Source of the DNA: Opitutales bacterium
GTDB lineage: Bacteria; Verrucomicrobiota; Verrucomicrobiia; Opitutales; UBA9783
Assembly (NCBI GenBank): GCA_017479315.1
Contig: JAFVCI010000043.1
Coordinates: forward strand, 1-7,403
Reading direction: 5' to 3'
Length of the DNA stretch: 7,403 nt
Below the pieces are notes generated by a model. That model had not been told where the DNA came from. It ran no database searches and was given only the letters and a program-made list of their open reading frames with translations. Shown one piece after another: positions 1 to 5,361 of this stretch; position 1 is the stretch's first letter, and the number at the start of each line of letters is the position of its first letter. Made by a program: the position numbers and the translations under genes.

Positions 1-158
1 CGACCGAAACCATCCGCTTTTTGGAACGCTGGGGCTTTCTAATTTTACTGTTTCTTATCCAGGTACCCCTTGTACGTATGATACTGATGATAACGGTCGA
101 AGGGATTATGAACGCCTTTATGGTATTGAGTGCCGCGCTTTTCGGAGTGCTGCATTAA
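1..158 (+). CDS. C-terminus of a multi-pass membrane protein, possibly a site-2 protease (M50) family member (5' partial)
   Basis: This is the 3' end of a plus-strand gene that begins outside the window. The frame starting at base 3 is open for 51 codons and ends at TAA 156-158. The visible residues begin TETIRFLERWGFLILL and continue into hydrophobic stretches at about residues 10-33 and 38-50, so this is a membrane-embedded C-terminus. The pattern of a charged/aromatic residue pair, WGFLILL and a further hydrophobic segment resembles the last helices of bacterial site-2 proteases (zinc metalloprotease family M50, YwhC-like). The HExxH and NPDG motifs that would prove this lie outside the window. 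The gene is convergent with the GspF-like gene and shares bases 118-158 with it. Coding is well supported by reading frame and composition, but the family assignment is tentative. Confidence 0.5.
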   Translation, partial: TETIRFLERWGFLILLFLIQVPLVRMILMITVEGIMNAFMVLSAALFGVLH

Positions 159-1356
159 AGGAACGTTCGAAATTTTTCAACAAATGCCTTTTGTACCGAA
201 AAATCTCCAAATCCATTGAACGAAATACCTGCGACAGCGGTTGCATCATGAGGGCGATTGTCAGCAAAACCAAACCGACAATCACCATAATGCACAGCGG
301 TTCCGTCCATTTTAGAACTTGCAACAGACATTCTTCGTAACGTTCGTAACACTCGCGCGAGTATTCCTGCAAAACAGACGGCAGATCGCCACGCGCTTCC
401 GCCGTTTCAATCGCCCGTTGTAATTTCCGTGGCAGACCGTTCACGGCTTTGGCGAGCGTTTGCCCCTTTTGCAGGCGTTCGCGTACGGTTTCGAACGTGA
501 TGTGCTTCAGCGGAACGTCGGCAAACGTCAACTTTAACGCCTGCAATAGCGGAAGACGTTGATTGAGAAGCGCGCTCAGGTTCCCCGTAAAAGAACCGTA
601 CGTGAGCCATTGACGACCGATAAGATTGAGGATCGAGGTGACGGAGAGATGTTTTTTGCATTTAAACCAAACCGCCGTCGGGATTAAAAGCGCAAGGAGC
701 CCAAGTACGACAGTCGGCACGTCTGAATTGAGCCGAAACAATAAACGTGTGAACGCATCCGCTTCCATCGACGGTTGCGACAGGAACGATTGCAGTTGCG
801 GCAGAAGGAAAAAACTGACGATGAGCATGAACAGAACGGCAATTCCGAGAAGAAATGCGGGATAAACAAGCGCGCGTTTCAGCTTACGGTGCAGGTTCGT
901 CTGCAATGCAAGCATGGTTCGAACGCGACCGATGCCTTCCGCAAAGTAGCCGCCCGTTTCCGACAATCGCAACAGCGTCATTACGCCGCTGCCGAGAATC
1001 GGCGCAAACGGTTGAAACAATGACCAGACGTAATTCCCGTGTTGCAGACGTTCGACCGCCGTGGTTACGAGTGTTTTCTGCATCGGCGGAAGGGGCTTTG
1101 TCTGCAACGCTTTAAAAGCGGCAATCATCGATGCTTTATGACTTAAAGCCGTATAAAGCGCATCAAAAAACACATACCACTGTTGTCGGTTCGGCGGACG
1201 TTCGCTTCGAAAAGAAACCTTCGGTAACGCACCGATGTATGTCGGAACGGTTCGATTGCTCAACAACGTTCGCAGGCACTCGAAACGCGACGACGCGCGC
1301 AGAAATTGATATTTTGCCGAACCGTCTTCGCAGGCGGTTTTGCAGAAAAACCACAT
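118..1356 (-). CDS. Type II secretion system F / PilC family inner-membrane platform protein
   Basis: This protein of 412 residues is close to the usual length of about 400 for the family. It belongs to the GspF/PilC family, the polytopic inner-membrane platform that couples the assembly ATPase to pseudopilin or pilin polymerisation. Two T2SSF domains are visible. The first is at about residues 60-187, with ETGGYF near 133-138 and LVYPAFLL at 163-170. The second is at about 254-376, with EARGDLPSVL near 320-329 and TEPLCI near 351-356. Likely membrane helices are at 164-186, 213-231 and 353-372. The ATG at 1356 is chosen because the first residues (WFFCKTACEDGSA) match the family's N-terminal segment; no clear Shine-Dalgarno sequence precedes it. 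After the last helix there is a basic tail of about 35 residues whose coding sequence overlaps the convergent gene. No ATPase or pilin gene is nearby, so whether it serves T2SS or type IV pili is open. Confidence 0.9.
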   Translation of the reverse strand: MWFFCKTACEDGSAKYQFLRASSRFECLRTLLSNRTVPTYIGALPKVSFRSERPPNRQQWYVFFDALYTALSHKASMIAAFKALQTKPLPPMQKTLVTTAVERLQHGNYVWSLFQPFAPILGSGVMTLLRLSETGGYFAEGIGRVRTMLALQTNLHRKLKRALVYPAFLLGIAVLFMLIVSFFLLPQLQSFLSQPSMEADAFTRLLFRLNSDVPTVVLGLLALLIPTAVWFKCKKHLSVTSILNLIGRQWLTYGSFTGNLSALLNQRLPLLQALKLTFADVPLKHITFETVRERLQKGQTLAKAVNGLPRKLQRAIETAEARGDLPSVLQEYSRECYERYEECLLQVLKWTEPLCIMVIVGLVLLTIALMMQPLSQVFRSMDLEIFRYKRHLLKNFERSFNAALRKARHSIP

Positions 1357-1429
1357 GCTTTATTCTGTTTTGTTAAGAATGGGGCTTTCAACGAAAATTC
1401 GACTCGAATCCAAACCACTCCGCAACTTG

Positions 1430-1458
1430 ACCGTCGCAAGCATATCGATCGCGACGGT
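1430..1458 (-). promoter_or_regulatory. Perfect 8-bp inverted repeat in the 5' leader of the GspF-like gene
   Basis: The arms ACCGTCGC (1430-1437) and GCGACGGT (1451-1458) are exact reverse complements separated by 13 bases. The element lies at about +4 to +32 relative to the start site predicted from the promoter at 1469-1498. It could act as a repressor operator overlapping the early transcribed region, or as a stem at the very 5' end of the mRNA that affects stability. No T-run follows on either strand, so it does not look like an intrinsic terminator. The inverted repeat is seen directly; its role is inferred. Confidence 0.5.
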
Positions 1459-1468
1459 AACACGTTAT

Positions 1469-1498
1469 TTTATATTGCGAACCTCAATTCCGCGTCAA
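1469..1498 (-). promoter_or_regulatory. Sigma70-like promoter for the GspF-like gene
   Basis: Reading the minus strand, a -35 box TTGACG (1493-1498, five of six consensus bases) is followed by an 18-base spacer and a -10 box TATAAA (1469-1474, five of six). Transcription would start near 1462, giving a leader of about 105 bases before the ATG at 1356. The spacer is one base longer than the optimum of 17. Its position between two same-strand genes suggests that the GspF-like gene has its own transcript. Confidence 0.55.
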
Positions 1499-1509
1499 TT
1501 CAATGTTTT

Positions 1510-1534
1510 CGGATACTTTCCAATGCGGTATCCG
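1510..1534 (-). other. Hairpin just downstream of the exported coiled-coil gene
   Basis: The arms CGGATAC (1510-1516) and GTATCCG (1528-1534) are exact reverse complements around an 11-base loop. The element begins about 20 bases after the stop codon of the upstream minus-strand gene, where a transcript 3' end would be expected. On the minus strand it is followed by AAAAC rather than a T-run, so it is not a canonical Rho-independent terminator. It may protect the mRNA 3' end or be fortuitous. An adjoining 10-bp palindrome, CGTTTAAACG, occupies 1533-1542. Confidence 0.35.
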
Positions 1535-1554
1535 TTTAAACGTTTACCCTTGTA

Positions 1555-3609
1555 TCAATTCTCGTACGCAAACTTTCCGTTATATTCTACGTACTTTTTG
1601 CCCTTTTTGTCTTTCTTTTTCGGATAAAAACTTCTCTTGTTTGTGTTTTGTTTTTGTTGGAAAGTATCTTTCTGAAAATTGATTTCCTCTTTAGGTTCTT
1701 CTTTGTCTTCTCGGATCACATCCATGGTGTTCAGAACGTACGATTCCGAATTTTGCAGCTCCTTGATTTTTGCTTGGGCTTCGAATAAAAGCGCTTGTGT
1801 TTTCTGCAATTCCATTCGCAAAGCATCCAATTTCAACTTAAAACCCGCAATTTTCCCATTTTTCTCTTTAACGGTTGTCTTGTTTTCCTCACGTTCTTTA
1901 TTCAACATTCGTCTTGCTTCATCTCTCTCTTTTGCCGTGTCGATCAATTGTTTTTCAAGTTTGTTCTTTTCCTCTTTCAATGTCGCAACCGTATCGATTT
2001 TATCCTTCCATTCTTCCTTCAGAGCCTGCAAGTTTTTGATTTCTCCTTTCAGCACTTCTTTTTCCGTTTGCAAACCTTTCAGCTCTTCGGAAAGCTCCTT
2101 ATTGCGCGTCCGGAGTTTCACGTTTTCCAGTCTCTGCGTGCCCCCATATTTGCTTTCTGTTTCGAGTTCCTTCGTGAGGTTTTCAACAGTTTCCGTCTGT
2201 TGTTTTTTGAAACGCTCATACTCGGCGGATAATTTGGAAAATTTATCGGCTTCAAGCGAAAGTTCCCCTTCCATAGTTTCAAGTTTCGTTTTCACGGTTC
2301 GATACTTTTGCAACAAAGCTTCCATTGCATTGCACTGGTTTTCGTTGGCACGTTTCAAATCGCCGTTTCTGCTTTCCAATTGCTTTTGTGTTTTCTTAAA
2401 AACTTCAAATTGCTTTTTCAACTCCGCACATCGTTTCTCAGCTTCGCAACGGCGGTAAAATTCCGTTAAAATAGAGCCCAACTCATTGATCATCAGATAA
2501 TCTTTGGCATCTTGTTCATTTTCGAATGTTCCGCGCTTGCATCGCTCACAAAAGCACCTTGCCGCCATTTCCCGAATAAACTCTTTGTTTATGTACGGAT
2601 CATCTTCAAAAACATTAGATAAATTTGACAGGAACGGAAGATACAACAGCAGATTTTCGTACTTCGGAGATTTCAAATTAACGCAATTCGCAAAACAGTG
2701 GTGATGCATCGTAACGGTAGAATTTTTAAAGATCAGTCGTTCCAGATACCGCGATTCTTGGAAGCAATTTTTTTCGAGAACCAATTCTGAATTTGAAAAA
2801 GCAATCGAAATCAGGTGTTCCTTCAGCACTTCGTTGGCGGAAATCGTTCCTTTGATATGATCAAGGGTCAGATAAAGACCTTTGTCTAAATTTTTAAATA
2901 ATTCTTTCGAAGTTTCTGAATCGACGCTTCCGTTTTTCAATGTGATTTCTAAAACAAGTTCTTCCGCTTGCGCTTCTTTGGTTGATTCGAGTCTCTTGGA
3001 ACATGCCTCTTTAAGTCCTTCGGACGGCCCAAATTGTCCGATAATCGGAGCGAAAACCGTTTGATAAAAATTATTTCCTGCTTTATGTAGGGCTGCACGT
3101 GCACATGTCGTATCGTTCTCGCAAGTTTTGTTTTTTTCCCACATTTCCAAAATCGCGAGAGCCGTCAAAAATCGAATCTCCATTTCACGCCAAGGTTCAG
3201 ATGCATCTTGGAGGATATTTTGAGGCTTAAATAATGTACAAGTATTTTGAGACGGCGCGTTACGCTTTTCCAAGGCTTTACCGCCGGGAACGACGGCAAT
3301 GAAAGATTCGATCAGCTTTCCCAAGGAATCGTCCTTTGAAGCTTCAACCGATGCCGCACACGGATCTGAAAAAACTTCCGTGCATTCATTGAATTTTTTC
3401 GTCAACTGTTTATAAGCACGTATCTTGTCTTCGTTTTCCTCCTGCAGTCGTTTGGTAATCGCCGCTTCCGTAATCCTTTTGTCTTTGAAATCGATGACAA
3501 TCTCTTTCGCCGATGCGGTCGAAAGAAAACCGCCTTTTGCGATCAGAGCTGCCGCAAACGAATGCGTTAAAACCCGTCGGATTCTTGTTGTATTAAGAAT
3601 TTTTTTCAT
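1555..3609 (-). CDS. Exported coiled-coil protein with BspA-like leucine-rich repeat segment
   Basis: I do not recognise this 684-residue protein as a named family. The chosen ATG (3609) begins MKKILNTTRIRRVL and gives a plausible Sec signal peptide with cleavage after ASA at residue 34. An in-frame ATG at 3654 would add 15 residues in front of this signal and looks wrong. The mature N-terminal region (about 35-245) is rich in charged residues and holds scattered cysteines. Residues 264-318 show an LRR_5-like pattern (LISIAFSNS, CFQESRYLERLIF, CFANCVNLKS). A CFCERC cluster lies at 352-357. A long heptad-rich coiled coil runs from about 385 to 625, rich in E, K, L and Q. The C-terminus is lysine-rich (YPKKKDKKGKK). 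It follows murG on the same strand after 313 bases, probably with its own promoter. An envelope or surface role is likely from the signal peptide; nothing shows a specific function. Confidence 0.85.
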   Translation of the reverse strand: MKKILNTTRIRRVLTHSFAAALIAKGGFLSTASAKEIVIDFKDKRITEAAITKRLQEENEDKIRAYKQLTKKFNECTEVFSDPCAASVEASKDDSLGKLIESFIAVVPGGKALEKRNAPSQNTCTLFKPQNILQDASEPWREMEIRFLTALAILEMWEKNKTCENDTTCARAALHKAGNNFYQTVFAPIIGQFGPSEGLKEACSKRLESTKEAQAEELVLEITLKNGSVDSETSKELFKNLDKGLYLTLDHIKGTISANEVLKEHLISIAFSNSELVLEKNCFQESRYLERLIFKNSTVTMHHHCFANCVNLKSPKYENLLLYLPFLSNLSNVFEDDPYINKEFIREMAARCFCERCKRGTFENEQDAKDYLMINELGSILTEFYRRCEAEKRCAELKKQFEVFKKTQKQLESRNGDLKRANENQCNAMEALLQKYRTVKTKLETMEGELSLEADKFSKLSAEYERFKKQQTETVENLTKELETESKYGGTQRLENVKLRTRNKELSEELKGLQTEKEVLKGEIKNLQALKEEWKDKIDTVATLKEEKNKLEKQLIDTAKERDEARRMLNKEREENKTTVKEKNGKIAGFKLKLDALRMELQKTQALLFEAQAKIKELQNSESYVLNTMDVIREDKEEPKEEINFQKDTFQQKQNTNKRSFYPKKKDKKGKKYVEYNGKFAYEN

Positions 3610-3659
3610 AGCTACGTTCAAACCGTATGGGAAATTTTTACTCAATGCAAGCATTTATT

Positions 3660-3688
3660 TTTATATTCACTTCCGGAATTTTTGGTAT
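3660..3688 (-). promoter_or_regulatory. Possible promoter of the exported coiled-coil gene
   Basis: On the minus strand a -10-like TATAAA (3660-3665) matches five of six consensus bases and sits in AT-rich DNA, but the hexamer 17 bases upstream (ATACCA, 3683-3688) matches the -35 consensus poorly. Transcription would start near 3653, leaving about 44 bases of leader before the ATG at 3609. The alternative ATG at 3654 would fall at the transcription start, which favours 3609. A second, weaker pair (TTGCAT 3645-3650, TACGGT 3622-3627, spacer 17) would leave only about six bases of leader. Confidence 0.3.
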
Positions 3689-3870
3689 GGAAGCGGTCAT
3701 TTTTACGAAAAATGTAGGAATTTGTCGATTTTGGGTGATTTTTACCGTCTTTTTCTCTGAAAACGCCGAACGCCCGGCAAAGGAAAGCGATTTTTCGTTT
3801 TGACGGCAAAAATCCGCATTAATCGTCTTTTCGCACGGGACAGAGCCATGTATGTAATACACCTGAAGCC

Positions 3871-3913
3871 ACGGTTTTTCTGCCGTCGCAGAAAGACCTT
3901 TCCTTGTAACCGT
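3871..3913 (-). other. Nested inverted repeat immediately downstream of murG
   Basis: An inner perfect stem is formed by TTTCTGC (3877-3883) and GCAGAAA (3888-3894) around a four-base loop. It is enclosed by an outer perfect pair, ACGGTT (3871-3876) and AACCGT (3908-3913), which abuts the inner stem on one side and is separated by 13 bases on the other. It starts 10 bases past the murG stop, where an operon end is expected, but no T-run follows on the minus strand. It is best described as a 3' structure that might stabilise or help end the cell-wall transcript; a protein-binding site is also possible. Confidence 0.4.
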
Positions 3914-3922
3914 CGGCAAAAA

Positions 3923-5011
3923 TCACACCGTCCCCAACATCCGCTCGATATCCGTCACCATCATCCGCGTTGCATCGATGGTATTCAACGTACGCAGGCG
4001 TTCGGACATTTCGGCGCGTTTTTCTTTATCCGAAAGCAATTCATGCACCTTCTCCCACAGTTTCGGGAGATCGTTCTGTTCTAAACAAACGCACCCGCCC
4101 TGTTGTTCAAACGCACGCGCATTGGCAAGTTGATGACCGTCGGCGGACGTCGGGAAAGGAACTAAAATTGACGGCGTTTCGCAAACCGTCAGTTCGGCAA
4201 TCGTTCCCGCGCCGGCACGTCCGATGACCACATCCGCGGCGGAATATACGATATGCATTTGGTTGCAAAAAGGAATGAAACGGAAGGAAAGATCGGAAGC
4301 AAAACTCGCTGTTACCTCCGTATTTTCGCCGCCATTCCTTACTCCCGTCAGGCACAACAGTTGAATATCATGTTGCTTAAAATCCCCGCTGTATTCCCGC
4401 GCCCATTGGGTCAACACCCGCGCGCCCTGACTGCCGCCGACAATGACCAACAAAGGCTTTGAAGGGTCGAAGCCGAACTCTTTTTTGGCGACGGCTTTAT
4501 CGATTTTTCGGAATTCCCGCCGTATGGGGAAGCCGCAGACCTTCATGCGAAGGTGTTGTTTTTGAAAAATCTCGGGGACGTACACCGTTGTCGCCCAACG
4601 TCCCAGGATTCGAACGGCGCGTCCGGGAATGCGGTTGGCTTCGTGCAAAAAACAGGGCTTACGCAGAAATTTTGCCGCCAAAATAATGCCGACGTTGGTA
4701 AAACCGCCGAAGCCGATCACCGCATCCGCACGGGTTTGGCGCAACAAACGGAACGATTGGAGGATGTTTTTAAACGCCGCCAAAAAACATCGCGGCAGGT
4801 TGGAAAGCTTTTTCGAAAAGCCGACGCCCGGCAGGGGAATAAATTCCAACTCGGGGTAGGTACTGCAAAGGGTTTGGTCGACGCGCTTTTCGGAAATTAG
4901 CAACTTACATATATGCCCGCGTGCCGTTAATTCCTGCGCAACGGCGATCCCGGGCGACAGATGCCCGCCCGTTCCGCCGCAGGCAATGAGGAAGTGCTTT
5001 GGTTGTATCAC
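3923..5011 (-). CDS. murG: UDP-GlcNAc:lipid I N-acetylglucosaminyltransferase MurG
   Basis: MurG adds N-acetylglucosamine from UDP-GlcNAc to lipid I at the cytoplasmic membrane face, producing lipid II. The protein has 362 residues, a normal length, and a GT-B fold. Family motifs are GGTGGHLSPG at 12-21 (lipid I side), IGFGGF near 99-104, HEANRIPG at 123-130, GGSQGA at 192-197 linking to the C-terminal domain, IGRAGAGTIAE at 263-273 (UDP-GlcNAc pocket) and HQLANA at 293-298. The start is a GTG (5009-5011) four bases inside the end of the preceding small ORF (GTGA overlap), with no obvious Shine-Dalgarno sequence, so translation is probably coupled. The N-terminal CGGTGGH stretch begins at residue 11, leaving no room for a later start. 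It is the last gene of the cluster; murC does not follow it here. Confidence 0.97.
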   Translation of the reverse strand: MIQPKHFLIACGGTGGHLSPGIAVAQELTARGHICKLLISEKRVDQTLCSTYPELEFIPLPGVGFSKKLSNLPRCFLAAFKNILQSFRLLRQTRADAVIGFGGFTNVGIILAAKFLRKPCFLHEANRIPGRAVRILGRWATTVYVPEIFQKQHLRMKVCGFPIRREFRKIDKAVAKKEFGFDPSKPLLVIVGGSQGARVLTQWAREYSGDFKQHDIQLLCLTGVRNGGENTEVTASFASDLSFRFIPFCNQMHIVYSAADVVIGRAGAGTIAELTVCETPSILVPFPTSADGHQLANARAFEQQGGCVCLEQNDLPKLWEKVHELLSDKEKRAEMSERLRTLNTIDATRMMVTDIERMLGTV

Positions 5012-5361
5012 GTCGGAATTATTCTGACATCCGATGTGAAGGTTTCAAGCAGGGATGTCACCGAAATACTGGCATTGTTGCGCAATCGAAGTCCGTCAAC
5101 CCTGCTCTTTGTAAAAAGAAATATCCGAGACAACTTCAGACATTCGGGAAATATTCCCGAAAACAATCTGCGTTTAACGAACCGAAGTATGTGTTCTTGT
5201 ACATATATAGTGACGCTATTTGTTGCGTTCTGCTTTGTTGCACGTACCTTCGGAAATTCCGAGCGCACCGATGCCAATATCGCAGGTACGAAATCGCTCA
5301 CGATTGCACGCTTTACCGTATTCTGACGGTTCGTCCTGACGTTCGATGAACGGGCGAACAT
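5008..5361 (-). CDS. Unrecognised small protein encoded between ftsW and murG
   Basis: This ORF of 117 codons begins at an ATG (5359-5361) that overlaps the ftsW stop as TAATG and ends in a TGA that overlaps the murG GTG start as GTGA. A GTG two codons upstream (5367) is an alternative start. Junctions of this type mark every boundary in this operon, which is the main reason to call it a gene. The product is basic (arginine- and lysine-rich), poor in glycine and proline, has no signal peptide or clear membrane helix, and includes stretches such as NSVTIYVQEHILRFVKRRLF that could form a strand and an amphipathic helix. I recognise no family. Codon use is unlike its neighbours (many ATA, some AGA/AGG), so recent arrival, fast evolution or a non-coding spacer that is open by chance remain possible. 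Two overlapping plus-strand frames are also open here but lack supporting context. Confidence 0.55.
   Translation of the reverse strand: MFARSSNVRTNRQNTVKRAIVSDFVPAILASVRSEFPKVRATKQNATNSVTIYVQEHILRFVKRRLFSGIFPECLKLSRIFLFTKSRVDGLRLRNNASISVTSLLETFTSDVRIIPT
5143..5161. repeat. Interrupted palindrome inside the small ORF
   Basis: The arms TTCGGGAA (5143-5150) and TTCCCGAA (5154-5161) are perfect reverse complements around a three-base centre. A related shorter palindrome, TCGGAAATTCCGA, lies at 5250-5262 in the same small region. Such spacing suits binding by a dimeric protein, but both sit inside a probable coding sequence and may be chance. Confidence 0.35.

Larger units (their letters stand above)
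1357..1554 (-). other. Intergenic leader region upstream of the GspF-like gene
   Basis: This gap of 198 bases separates the stop of the exported coiled-coil protein from the start of the GspF-like gene. On the minus strand it carries, in order, a weak hairpin just after the upstream stop (1510-1534), a good sigma70-like promoter (1469-1498), and a perfect inverted repeat starting about four bases after the predicted transcription start (1430-1458). About 73 bases of leader follow without recognisable structure. I see no credible gene here. Confidence 0.6.
3610..3922 (-). other. Gene-free region between murG and the exported protein gene
   Basis: These 313 bases contain no convincing gene. 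The longest minus-strand frame has only a TTG start and unlikely composition. Contents seen: a nested inverted repeat right after the murG stop (3871-3913); a short palindrome with TGTAT/ATACA arms (3849-3861); an imperfect inverted repeat with GCGATTTTT and AAAAATCCGC arms (3787-3817); two copies of CGGCAAAAATC (3804-3814 and 3914-3924); a T-rich plus-strand tract (about 3700-3760); and a possible promoter for the exported protein (3660-3665). Confidence 0.6.

Noticed and set aside
1510..1534. Hairpin as a Rho-independent terminator of the exported protein gene
   Set aside because: The arms are perfect, but the minus-strand sequence after the stem is AAAAC with no T-run, so a terminator call is not supported.
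1679..2458. A 259-codon plus-strand ORF opposite the coiled-coil region
   Set aside because: Its serine- and phenylalanine-rich composition is the antisense reflection of glutamate- and lysine-rich coiled-coil codons; it has no domain and no start context.
3610..3654. A 15-residue N-terminal extension of the exported protein starting at ATG 3654
   Set aside because: It would place extra residues in front of a typical MKK-type signal peptide and would begin at the predicted transcription start.
3871..3913. Nested hairpin as a Rho-independent terminator of the murG operon
   Set aside because: No T-run follows on the minus strand; it was kept only as a structured element of unknown role.
3638..3919. 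A 93-codon minus-strand ORF between murG and the exported protein
   Set aside because: It begins only with TTG, has no ribosome binding site or recognisable domain, runs through the inverted repeats after murG, and overlaps the start region of the next gene.
4961..5349. Two plus-strand ORFs of about 120 codons over the ftsW-murG gap
   Set aside because: They run against the operon, overlap the start of murG in antisense, and lack context. The minus-strand frame has matching overlaps at both ends and explains the region better.
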